NCBI GenBank assembly: GCA_009692205.1
Contig: SHZR01000002.1
Span: 101,895-165,894, forward strand
DNA: 64,000 nucleotides
Direction: 5' to 3'
Source: Gemmatimonadota bacterium
Lineage (GTDB): Bacteria > Gemmatimonadota > Gemmatimonadetes > Longimicrobiales > Gaopeijiaceae
Shown here: positions 45,659 to 53,510 of the stretch, piece by piece
Position numbering within the stretch: the stretch's first letter is position 1
Layout of the letters: every line of letters begins with the position of its first letter
Position numbers and translations under genes: made by a program
Notes under the pieces: model-generated
What the model saw: only the letters and a program-made list of their open reading frames with translations
The model's database searches: none
What the model was told of the DNA's origin: nothing

Positions 45659-47812
45659 ATGAAGCGCTCGATCTGCAGTCACCGAGTTTGGTTCCTGAGT
45701 CCCCTCTGTGCGGCGACGCTCGCGGTGGTCGTGGCCGCCTGCGGCGACTCGGGAGGCGGCGACGACATCTCCGGGACCGTGACGGGACCCGCCGGCCCCG
45801 AGGCGGGCGTCTGGGTCATCGCGGAGACCGAAGACCTCCCCACGCGGTTCGCCCGCATTGTCGTGACGGACGACGAGGGTCGGTACCTCATTCCGGACCT
45901 CCCCGAGGCCGGCTACCAGGTCTGGGTGCGCGGCTACGGCCTCGTCGATTCGCCGAAGACGGATGCAAGGCCCGGCGCAGCGCTGGACCTGACGGCCGTG
46001 CCGGCGCCCGACGAGCTTGCCGCGGCGTACTACTATCCCGCCGGCTACTGGCTCTCGTTGATGGAGGTCCCGGGGCACGAGGAGTTCCCCGGGACTGGTC
46101 CTGCCGGCAACGGCATCTCGCCGGAAGTCTTGACCCAGGCGGATTGGCTGCGGCGCATGAAGTCCGGGACGTGCACCTCTTGCCATCAACTGGGGACGCT
46201 CGGGACGCGACGAATTCCCGAGGCCCTGGGAAATTTCGCGTCCTCCGTCGATGCGTGGGAGCGTCGCGTCCTTTCGGGCCAGGCAGGCCAACAGATGACG
46301 ACGGGCATCGCGCAGCTCGGCGCCGGACGCGCCCTCCCGATGTTTGCGGACTGGACGGACCGCATCGAGACTGGCGCTGTGCCACCTGCGCCTCCCCGTC
46401 CCCAAGGGATCGAACGCAACGTGGTCATCACGCTCTGGGACTGGGCAGACCCAACAGCCTACCTGCACGACGTCGTCTCGACCGATCGACGCGATCCCAC
46501 CATCAACGCGAACGGTCCGGTCTACGGATCCCTGGAGCTCAGCGCCGACTACACGCCGGTCCTCGACCCGCGCACGCACACGGCCTCGCAGATCCCGCTG
46601 ACAGTCCGCGACCCCAACACGCCGCCCGCGTCGCCACCGACGATGGCGGCGCCTTCGCCCTACTTCGGTGACGTGCCGATCTGGGACGGCAAGACCAACG
46701 TCCACAACCCCATGATGGATGCGGAGGGTCGGGTCTGGCTCACCGCGACCGTGCGCGACCGAGCGAATCCGGACTTCTGCCGGGAGGGCTCGGATCATCC
46801 GTCGGCCAAGAGCTTCCCGGTCGAGAACGCGGGACGTCACCTGGGCATGTACGATCCGCGCACCGGGGCGTACACGCACATCAGCACGTGCTTCAGCACG
46901 CACCATCTCATGTTCGCAATGGACGCGGACAACACGCTCTGGACCAGCGGTGGGGGGCAGGTCGTCGGCTGGCTGAACACCCGCAAGTTCCTGGAGACGG
47001 GGGACGAGGAGGCATCGCAGGGATGGACGCCTCTGGTGTTGGACACGAACGGGAACGGCGTGCGGGACGCGTACGTCGAGCCGAACCAGCCGGTCGATCC
47101 GACGAAGGACAAGCGCATCGTCGCGGGCTTCTACTCCGTGGCACCCGCTCCCGACGGCTCCGTATGGGCGTCGTCGCTGGGATATCCGGGAGCGATCGTG
47201 CGGCTGAACCCCGGTGCCGACCCCACCGCGACGGCGCTGGCCGAGTACTACGAGTTGCCGCTCGGCGCAGACGGCGAGCCCATCGAGGGCTTCTCTCCGC
47301 GCGGGATGGACGTCGACCGCAACGGGGTCGCGTGGGTCGCGCTCGCGAGCGGCCACCTGGGCCGCTTCGACCGGACGCGCTGCACGCGGCCGCTGAACGG
47401 CCCGGAGGCGACCGGTCAGCACTGCCCGGAAGGGTGGACCTTCCACGCGGAGCCGCTCCCGCAGCTCGGGGGTGTCGACACGCCGGGGAGCGCGGAGGCC
47501 AGCTACTACACGTGGGTGGATTGGTACGGCGTGCTCGGGCTGGGGGACAACGTCCCGATCAATACAGGGAACGCGTCGGAGGGCCTCCTCGTGTGGAACG
47601 AGGGCGAGTGGGTCGTCCTGCGCGTGCCGTATCCGCTCGGGTTCTACACCAAGTGGATGGACGGCCGGATCGACGACCCCGAGGCCGGGTGGAAGGGACG
47701 GGGCCTGTGGACGACCATCAGCACCCGAGCGCCCTTCCACATGGAGGGGGGCCAGGGCAATACCAGCAAGGTGATCAAGTTCCAGCTCCGGCCCGATCCC
47801 TTGGCGAACTAA
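45659..47812 (+). CDS. Exported lipoprotein with carboxypeptidase-like domain, one c-type haem site and beta-propeller-like region
   Basis: From ATG 45659, with GGGGAGG five bases upstream, the protein has 717 residues. The signal peptide ends in the lipobox VAAC (Cys28). Residues 36-112 look like a carboxypeptidase-regulatory/SdrD-like beta domain (ISGTVTGPAGPEAGVWV, GRYLIPDLPEAGYQVWV). A single haem site CTSCH occupies 172-176 (LRRMKSGTCTSCHQLGT). The rest, with repeats such as DAEGRVWLT, DADNTLWTSGGG, APDGSVWASSLG and DRNGVAWVALASG, resembles NHL/SMP-30-type propeller blades. It is likely a periplasmic or surface redox-linked enzyme; substrate unknown. Confidence 0.75.
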   Translation: MKRSICSHRVWFLSPLCAATLAVVVAACGDSGGGDDISGTVTGPAGPEAGVWVIAETEDLPTRFARIVVTDDEGRYLIPDLPEAGYQVWVRGYGLVDSPKTDARPGAALDLTAVPAPDELAAAYYYPAGYWLSLMEVPGHEEFPGTGPAGNGISPEVLTQADWLRRMKSGTCTSCHQLGTLGTRRIPEALGNFASSVDAWERRVLSGQAGQQMTTGIAQLGAGRALPMFADWTDRIETGAVPPAPPRPQGIERNVVITLWDWADPTAYLHDVVSTDRRDPTINANGPVYGSLELSADYTPVLDPRTHTASQIPLTVRDPNTPPASPPTMAAPSPYFGDVPIWDGKTNVHNPMMDAEGRVWLTATVRDRANPDFCREGSDHPSAKSFPVENAGRHLGMYDPRTGAYTHISTCFSTHHLMFAMDADNTLWTSGGGQVVGWLNTRKFLETGDEEASQGWTPLVLDTNGNGVRDAYVEPNQPVDPTKDKRIVAGFYSVAPAPDGSVWASSLGYPGAIVRLNPGADPTATALAEYYELPLGADGEPIEGFSPRGMDVDRNGVAWVALASGHLGRFDRTRCTRPLNGPEATGQHCPEGWTFHAEPLPQLGGVDTPGSAEASYYTWVDWYGVLGLGDNVPINTGNASEGLLVWNEGEWVVLRVPYPLGFYTKWMDGRIDDPEAGWKGRGLWTTISTRAPFHMEGGQGNTSKVIKFQLRPDPLAN

Positions 47813-47852
47813 CCTGCAAGACTCCATCACTCGCGCGGAGTTCCTGCGGGCG

Positions 47853-48131
47853 ATGGCCAGGAGGAGCGGCCTAGCCGCCGGGGCCTTCGTTCTCGGCTAC
47901 TCGATCGACTTCATCTGGGCTCGGCTCGTACGCGGAGCGCGGCTCGAGCGGGAAGACTACCCGCGGCTCGTGCTGGGCAGGTTCCGCATCCATCACAACG
48001 TGGTGGGCTACGCCGCGATTCTGGCGGGTCTGTTCGCCTACCCGATGGTCCTGATCCCGTTGGGCTTCGGGATGATCGTCGGACACAGAATCCGGGATCG
48101 CCTGTTCTGGTTCATCGAGAGCGTGGAGTGA
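47853..48131 (+). CDS. Small membrane protein, unknown
   Basis: A 92-residue protein with two hydrophobic stretches (SGLAAGAFVLGYSIDFIW and VVGYAAILAGLFAYPMVLIP) and a conserved-looking middle VLGRFRIHHNVVGY. The frame continues upstream to a CTG right after the previous stop, reading SITRAEFLRAMARRSG, so the true start may be earlier than the ATG at 47853. It follows the haem lipoprotein by 40 bases and may be its membrane partner. Not recognised. Confidence 0.55.
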   Translation: MARRSGLAAGAFVLGYSIDFIWARLVRGARLEREDYPRLVLGRFRIHHNVVGYAAILAGLFAYPMVLIPLGFGMIVGHRIRDRLFWFIESVE

Positions 48132-48221
48132 GCAGCGCCAGGGCGACGCCGTCTCCGAGCCCCTTGTGGATGCCGAACGGAGAGTGGCACCGTAGGTTGG
48201 TCGGCCCTGTTCGAGTCGGGG

Positions 48222-49061
48222 ATGGCAACCGGAGGACCGCGGATCCACATGTTGGCTGTGCTGCAAATCGGCCTGGCGGCTAGCGCCATGACAGTACCGA
48301 CGTCTGCGCCGATCGAGAGCGACCCACGGGTCCGCGCCTTCGCCGAGGCCTATGCCCCGCTCATCGACTCGGTGACATATCGCGATGGCGATATGGTCTT
48401 CACGCTCGGTGGCCGACCGATCCGCTTCCAGGACGGCCGCATGCTGGAAGAGGGCAGGCTCGACCGTTCGACGGACTGCGATCCGATCTTCTATCGTTAC
48501 TCACTCGTGCCCCTCACCGAGCCGCCGACTCCCGAGGAGCTGCCGACCTACTGCACGGACGTGGCGGAGAGCCTCTGGGGACGAACGGAAGACGAGATCC
48601 GTACGCACGGTCGGTCCGCCACGTTCCTTGATCACCTGGTCTTCGTGAACCGGCTGCTGCTCGGCCCGCTGGCGGCCGTCGAGAGGGACCTCCTCGACGC
48701 CGCGGCGCGCGATGCCTCCGTCGCCAGATGGATCGAGGACCTGAGGATCACCTACTCGTTCATCACCCGGGACATCGCTGAGACACGGACGCAGAGTTAC
48801 CACGGCTGGGGGATGGCGATCGATCTCGTGCCTACGTCCTATGAGGGGCGGCAGGTCTACTGGAGGTGGAGCCAGGTCTTCGATCGGGAAGGCTGGCACC
48901 GGATTCCGATCGAGCAGCGGTGGAGTCCGCCCCAAGCGGTGGTTGCGATCTTCGAGAGTCAGGGCTTCGTGTGGGGCGGGAAGTGGTCGCATTTCGACGC
49001 GATCCACTTCGAGTACCGACCCGAGATCCTTCTGTACAACCGGCTGATCGCGGGACAGTAG
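48222..49061 (+). CDS. M15-family peptidase (D,D-carboxypeptidase/endopeptidase-like), exported
   Basis: M15 enzymes are zinc peptidases acting on peptidoglycan stem peptides. The 279-residue protein has a hydrophobic leader (about 10-25) and the zinc site split across two motifs: SYHGWGMAIDLVP (His and Asp ligands) and SHFDAIHFEYRPE (catalytic and ligand residues), after GFVWGGKW. The N-terminal ~130 residues are specific to this protein. The start is uncertain: ATG 48222 or ATG 48249. Confidence 0.85.
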   Translation: MATGGPRIHMLAVLQIGLAASAMTVPTSAPIESDPRVRAFAEAYAPLIDSVTYRDGDMVFTLGGRPIRFQDGRMLEEGRLDRSTDCDPIFYRYSLVPLTEPPTPEELPTYCTDVAESLWGRTEDEIRTHGRSATFLDHLVFVNRLLLGPLAAVERDLLDAAARDASVARWIEDLRITYSFITRDIAETRTQSYHGWGMAIDLVPTSYEGRQVYWRWSQVFDREGWHRIPIEQRWSPPQAVVAIFESQGFVWGGKWSHFDAIHFEYRPEILLYNRLIAGQ

Positions 49062-49108
49062 TGGATGCGTCCGGACCCTCTTGGTGATCCCTCCCGCGCA
49101 CGACGCCC

Positions 49109-49123
49109 GTTGTCCGTTTGACA
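49109..49123. repeat. 15-bp direct repeat, left copy
   Basis: gttgtccgtttgaca is identical to 50734-50748. The two copies bracket the GH51-like gene. The left copy contains the TTG used as the upstream possible start of that gene. Confidence 0.7.
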
Positions 49124-50698
49124 GGACGCGACGACACCAGCGAAGTTGACATCGTGCTTCACGGGTCCATACGCGCCAAGTTCAAGAGGCAGGCGCGTGT
49201 GTGCGGCGCCGTGCTCGCCGTCTCCTCGTGCGCGACGGACTCGACGACGTCGCCGACGCCGGTCGTCACGCCGGTGCCGACCACCGTGGCCGTCGCCGTG
49301 AGCGGCACGGTCGTCAACGCCGACGCGCAGCGGCTCTTGGGCGTCACGTTCGAGGGCCGGACGAGCATGCGTAAAGGCGCCTCGGGAACGACTCCCGCCG
49401 GGATGTACGACGACGCGACGGGCGCGCTCTATCCGGCCGTCGCGCCGCTGTGGAACACGTTTCCCCTCACCGGCATGCGCTATCCGGGGAACGCCGTCCA
49501 GCAGCGCTGGGACTGGAAGGGCACCATCGGATCCGTGGCGAGTCGCCCGCTGCAGCAGCTCGCGACCGGTTCGCCGACCCAGCGTGTCGTGTTCGGGTTC
49601 GACGAGTTCATGGCCATGGCCGCGGCGCGTGGAGTCGCGGCGGCCGACGTCCAGATCATGGTCGTGATCTACCCCACGGCCTCCGCGCCCGACGCCGCCG
49701 TTTCAGCCGCGGACTGGGTGGAGTACGCGAACGCGCCCAACAACGGCTCGAACATTCGCGGCGGCACCGACTGGGCGGCCGTGCGCGCAGCCAACGGACA
49801 CCCCGCGCCCTACGGCATCCGCATCTGGAACATCGGCAACGAGCCGTGGATCGCCGCCGAGTACAACTTCAACCCGACGCCGTACATTCCTGTCGCGCTG
49901 CTGTTCATCGACGCGATGCGGGAGGCGGATCCGACCATTCGGGTCACGATTCCGGTCCTTGGTACCGCGACGTCGTCATGGAACGCCGGCATTCTCGCGT
50001 CGACCGCGCTCACGAGCCGTGTCTGGGGCCTCTCGCCGCACTACTTCTACAGTGACGCAGGCACGTCGGTCACGATCGCCCAGGCCGAAACCGGTTTGCG
50101 GGCGGTGACCGCACAGGCGGCGGCGAAGAGTCTGACCGTCGTGATCGGCGACCACGCGCACGGCATCGCCAACACGAGCTCGTCGACCGAGGCGGATCTG
50201 GCCATGCAGTGGCAGGGCGCCATCACAACCGCAAGCTTCCTGGTGATGGCGAGCCAGGTCCCGAACGTGGACCGGGCGAACTTCTGGATCTACGCCATGC
50301 CGACCGCGGTCTGGCACCCCTTTCGGGTGAATGCCGACGGCTCGTACACGAAGATGGCGGTTGCGGCGCTGTACGAGCTCCTGCAGCCGACGCTGCTCGC
50401 GGAGTCGCTCGCGACGACTGTGACGGAGAGCTCGACCGGTTCGTTGCGGGTGCGCGCGGCCGGCTTCCGGTCCGCGGACGGCCGGCGCATGAGCCTGGTG
50501 GTGGTCAATCCCGACCGCATTCTGGATCACGCGCTGTCCGCGTCTCCTCTGACAGGCTTCAGTCTGACGCAGGCGCGGCTCCTCACGGCGGCGGCCCTCG
50601 ATGCCGACAATTTCAGCGCATCCGGCGCGACGCCGCTGGCCGGCGGCGGCTGGGCGCTGCCGAGGAGCAGCGTGCTCGTGCTGGAGTACGGCAACTAG
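49118..50698 (+). CDS. GH51-like glycosidase-fold lipoprotein
   Basis: The fold resembles alpha-L-arabinofuranosidases of GH51: MRYPGNAVQQRWDWKGTIG, DWVEYANAPNNG, then GHPAPYGIRIWNIGNEPW with the acid/base Glu, and a beta-sandwich tail (SLRVRAAGFRSADGRRM). The position of the usual nucleophile (DEW) reads VVIGDHAHG, with no Glu, so activity in the standard way is doubtful. A lipobox VSSC (Cys38 from the TTG at 49118) predicts a surface lipoprotein. GTG 49154 is a more likely start because it gives a compact signal peptide. The gene is bracketed by 15-bp direct repeats. Confidence 0.75.
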   Translation: MTGRDDTSEVDIVLHGSIRAKFKRQARVCGAVLAVSSCATDSTTSPTPVVTPVPTTVAVAVSGTVVNADAQRLLGVTFEGRTSMRKGASGTTPAGMYDDATGALYPAVAPLWNTFPLTGMRYPGNAVQQRWDWKGTIGSVASRPLQQLATGSPTQRVVFGFDEFMAMAAARGVAAADVQIMVVIYPTASAPDAAVSAADWVEYANAPNNGSNIRGGTDWAAVRAANGHPAPYGIRIWNIGNEPWIAAEYNFNPTPYIPVALLFIDAMREADPTIRVTIPVLGTATSSWNAGILASTALTSRVWGLSPHYFYSDAGTSVTIAQAETGLRAVTAQAAAKSLTVVIGDHAHGIANTSSSTEADLAMQWQGAITTASFLVMASQVPNVDRANFWIYAMPTAVWHPFRVNADGSYTKMAVAALYELLQPTLLAESLATTVTESSTGSLRVRAAGFRSADGRRMSLVVVNPDRILDHALSASPLTGFSLTQARLLTAAALDADNFSASGATPLAGGGWALPRSSVLVLEYGN

Positions 50699-50733
50699 GC
50701 ACTCGTCGCGTCATATACGCTATCGCATGATGT

Positions 50734-50748
50734 GTTGTCCGTTTGACA
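50734..50748. repeat. 15-bp direct repeat, right copy
   Basis: Second copy of gttgtccgtttgaca, 36 bases after the GH51-like stop codon and about 40 bases before the copied dnaE2 fragment. Confidence 0.7.
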
Positions 50749-50790
50749 AGGCACACCGTGTGCCAGACGTGGCCACGTGCCCCACGAGTC

Positions 50791-51336
50791 CATGGTCAGG
50801 TCGAACGCGGCGCAGCGCTCGGCGATGAGAAGCGTGTTCGTGATCGCCTCGGGGCGGCTCTCGAAGCGGTGCTCGACCTCCCAGGGTGAGAAGAGGTGGA
50901 AGAGACTGTTCGCGCGGCGGGCCCCGTGCGCGCCGTCGAGCGTCGTGCGGTTCCGGATCGAGACTAGGACATCCTGAAGGCGGTGCCGCTCCGGGCGGTG
51001 GTAATGCACGTTGCCCGTCGCGACGACCCCGAGCCCGAGCCGGCCCGCGAGCCGCGCGAGCGCTTTGTTGCGAGTCGTGTCTCCCTTCACCGCGTTGTCC
51101 TGCAGCTCGACGAAGACGCTGCCGGGGCCGAACGCCGAGACGAGCCGATTCGTGAGCGCCTCCGCATCGGCGACCGAGGAGTCGAGCGCGGCGGCGACGG
51201 GGCTCTTCGCGTACCCCGTGAGGAGGATCAGACCCTCGGCCAGCTCGAGCAGCGAGGAGAGCGGGAGCCTGGGGTCCGTGCGCTCCGAGCCCATGTGCGC
51301 CTCGGTGAGGAGGCGGCACAAGTTGGCGTACCCCAC
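50791..51336 (-). pseudogene. Duplicated fragment of dnaE2 (PHP-domain region)
   Basis: About 180 residues read almost the same as DnaE2 residues 97-275 encoded at 58870-59410, on the same strand: for example GYANLCRLLTEAHMGSERTD and GLGVVATGNVHYHRPERH are identical. Roughly nine residues differ. Neither the start nor any polymerase domain is included, and both ends stop abruptly: on one side at an integrase tail, on the other at unrelated sequence. It is a non-functional copy. Confidence 0.9.
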
Positions 51337-51339
51337 CCT

Positions 51340-51517
51340 CGACCACGGCGCGCCCGTCAGTGTTTACACCGTAATGAAGGAGCTGGGCCATCGCTCCATC
51401 GGCCTCATCGAGAGCACTTACGGGCACCTGATGAACGTGCGGCACCGCAGTGCGGTTGTGGAGTATCGCAAGACCGAAGTACTCCAGCTTGCTGCGCGCC
51501 TTGCGGAGAGCGCTTAG
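51340..51517 (+). pseudogene. Tyrosine recombinase (integrase) C-terminal fragment
   Basis: About 58 codons end at TAG 51515-51517 and match the end of phage-type integrases: APVSVYTVMKELGHRSIG with the active-site His-x2 region, and ESTYGHLM with the nucleophile Tyr. The rest of the enzyme is missing; the frame upstream is the antisense of the dnaE2 copy. It lies 107 bases before tRNA-Leu, so it is likely the relic of an element that used that tRNA. Confidence 0.8.
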
Positions 51518-51624
51518 AATGGCGCGGCGGCTTTTCTCGCTACCCGTTCGTTACCCAGCACGTTACCCGAGGGTCGAATGGTAGGGAGAGCAGGGAGTTT
51601 AAGTTGTTGCAGTGGTATACCCTC

Positions 51625-51707
51625 GCCGGGGTGGCGGAACGGTAGACGCGGCGGCCTCAAAAGCCGCTGTCCTAACGGATATGCGGGTTCGATTCCCGCC
51701 CCCGGTA
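51625..51707 (+). tRNA. tRNA-Leu (CAA)
   Basis: The sequence folds as a class II tRNA: acceptor GCCGGGG with CCCCGGT (the first pair is G-U), anticodon stem GCGGC/GCCGC with loop CTCAAAA giving anticodon CAA, a long variable arm (TGTCCTAACGGATAT), and T arm GCGGG-TTCGATT-CCCGC. CCA is not encoded. Reads the leucine codon UUG. Confidence 0.93.
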
Positions 51708-51940
51708 TGACGTTCGGAAGGCCGTTGAGGCCTACGGGCGGGGATCGAGCCGAGCGGCCACGTGAGGTCTTTACTCTTGGCGCGGGCGCCGCTCCGCGAG
51801 ACGAGCGAGGGCCGAAGGCCCGCAGCTCAACTTCCAGAGGGTTCGAGCCGAGTGGCCCAACCGGTCGGCGCAGGGGCTGCGCGCTTCCCCGCGAGCCGAT
51901 CGAGGCGCGGGAGCGCCGAGATCATTCCCGCCCCCGGTAT
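51692..51940. repeat. 17-bp repeat of the tRNA-Leu 3' end (possible att core)
   Basis: attcccgcccccggtat at 51692-51708, the T-arm and acceptor end of tRNA-Leu, recurs exactly at 51924-51940. The 215 bases between contain no gene but two similar short blocks (tcgagccgagcggcc and tcgagccgagtggcc). This is the footprint expected of integration at the tRNA 3' end. Confidence 0.6.
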
Positions 51941-51955
51941 TGGTAGTCCCGTCGC

Positions 51956-51984
51956 TTGGGAGCCGCGCCGCTCCTCGGTATACT
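51956..51984 (+). promoter_or_regulatory. Sigma70-type promoter for gltA
   Basis: TTGGGA (51956-51961) and TATACT (51979-51984) are separated by exactly 17 bases, a close match to the housekeeping promoter consensus. Transcription would start near 51991, just before an ATG at 51995 and 73 bases before the ATG at 52064. Confidence 0.6.
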
Positions 51985-52063
51985 ATCTGTCTGTATGGCG
52001 ACGGAAATCACGATAGAAACCATGCCCCCGGCGGTCGCTCCGCCGGTCCCCTCGGAGAGATCG

Positions 52064-53374
52064 ATGGCCAAGGCCGATAAGGACGGGAAGAATACCCTCT
52101 CCATCCGCGACAACCGGACGGGGAAGGACTACGAGATCCCGGTCCTCGCGGGCGACGTGATCAACGCCATGGACCTTCGGCAGATCAAGGTCGCCGAGGA
52201 TGACTTCGGCATGATGGCGTACGACCCGGCCTTCTCGAACACGGCGTCGACGCGCAGCGCCATCACGTTCATCGATGGCGACAAGGGCATCCTGCGCTAC
52301 CGGGGCTACCCGATCGAGCAGCTCGCCGAGCGCAGCTCGCATCTCGAGGTCGCCTACCTGATCCTGAAGGGCGAGCTCCCGACCCAGTCCCAGCTCGACG
52401 GGTTCGTCGAGAACGTGACGTTCCACACCTACGTCCACGAGAACATCACCGAGCAGGTCAAGAGATTCCGCTACGACGCCCATGCCATGGGCATGGTCAT
52501 CAGCATGGTGGCGTCGCTCTCGACGTTCTATCCGGACGCCAAAGAGGTCGACGACCCCAAGATCCGCTGGCAGGAGATCGTGCGGCTCGTGGCCAAGCTC
52601 CCCACGCTCGCTGCCTACACGTACCGGCATCACCGCGGTCTGCCGCTCGTCTATCCCGAGAACGAGCTCTCCTACACGGCCAACTTCCTGAGCATGCTGT
52701 TCAAGATCGGGGGGAAGGAGTACCGCCCGAGCCCGGTGCTCGAGCGCGCGCTCGACATCCTCTTCGTGCTGCACGCCGACCACGAGCAGAACTGCTCCAC
52801 GACCGCGATGCGCGTCATCGGGTCCTCGCGAGCGGATCCCTATTCGGCGCTCGCCGGCGCGATGGCCGCTCTCTACGGTCCGCTACATGGCGGGGCGAAC
52901 GAGGCTGTGCTCAGGATGCTCACCCGCATCGGCAGCGTGGACAAGATTCCGGCGTTCATCGAGGGCGTGAAGCGGAAGGAAGAGCGGTTGATGGGCTTCG
53001 GCCACCGCGTCTACAAGGCGTACGATCCGCGCGCGAGCATCATCAAACGGACCGCCGACGAGGTGTTCGAGGTCACGGGCCGGAACCGGCTCCTGGACAT
53101 CGCGCTCGAGCTCGAGCGCATCGCGCTCTCCGAGGACTACTTCATCGAGCGCAACCTCTATCCCAACGTGGACTTCTATTCCGGGATCATCTACCAGTCG
53201 ATGGGCTTCCCGGTGGAGATGTTCCCGGTGCTCTTCGCGATTCCGCGGGCGGCCGGGTGGCTGGCCCACTGGGAAGAGATGGTGATGGACGAGGAGCAGC
53301 GGATCGCGCGCCCGCGGCAGATTTACACCGGGCCGGAGCCTCGGGACTTCGTCCCCGTTTCGGACCGGGGCTGA
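52064..53374 (+). CDS. gltA: Citrate synthase (hexameric, type II)
   Basis: Citrate synthase condenses oxaloacetate and acetyl-CoA. From ATG 52064, with GGAGAG just upstream, the protein has 436 residues; an ATG at 51995 would add 23 residues without similarity but lies at the predicted transcript start. Core motifs are complete: DKGILRYRGYPIEQLAE, the active-site His regions LHADHEQNCSTTAMR and LYGPLHGGANEAV, and the catalytic Asp in GFGHRVYKAYDPRA. Length and the N-terminal beta domain (TLSIRDNRTGKDYEIPV) fit the Gram-negative type II form. Confidence 0.96.
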   Translation: MAKADKDGKNTLSIRDNRTGKDYEIPVLAGDVINAMDLRQIKVAEDDFGMMAYDPAFSNTASTRSAITFIDGDKGILRYRGYPIEQLAERSSHLEVAYLILKGELPTQSQLDGFVENVTFHTYVHENITEQVKRFRYDAHAMGMVISMVASLSTFYPDAKEVDDPKIRWQEIVRLVAKLPTLAAYTYRHHRGLPLVYPENELSYTANFLSMLFKIGGKEYRPSPVLERALDILFVLHADHEQNCSTTAMRVIGSSRADPYSALAGAMAALYGPLHGGANEAVLRMLTRIGSVDKIPAFIEGVKRKEERLMGFGHRVYKAYDPRASIIKRTADEVFEVTGRNRLLDIALELERIALSEDYFIERNLYPNVDFYSGIIYQSMGFPVEMFPVLFAIPRAAGWLAHWEEMVMDEEQRIARPRQIYTGPEPRDFVPVSDRG

Positions 53375-53510
53375 GGCTGCGGGGCCGCGCGCCCAGGCGA
53401 CTGTGCGTGGACGGAGGCCTCGGGCGTCCTAACGGTCGTTGAGGGCGGACCCCGAACCACCTCCGGTGGTGTCCTTCTATTGGCTGTCCGGAACGGAACC
53501 TGAGGAGCCT

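Noticed and set aside
45554..47830. 758-codon minus frame opposite the haem lipoprotein
   Set aside because: Antisense shadow; the plus strand has lipobox, haem motif and repeats, while the minus frame shows only Arg/Val-rich filler.
49118..51517. Whole segment as one intact mobile element
   Set aside because: The 15-bp repeats enclose only the GH51-like gene, and the integrase fragment and dnaE2 copy lie outside them. No common ends were found.
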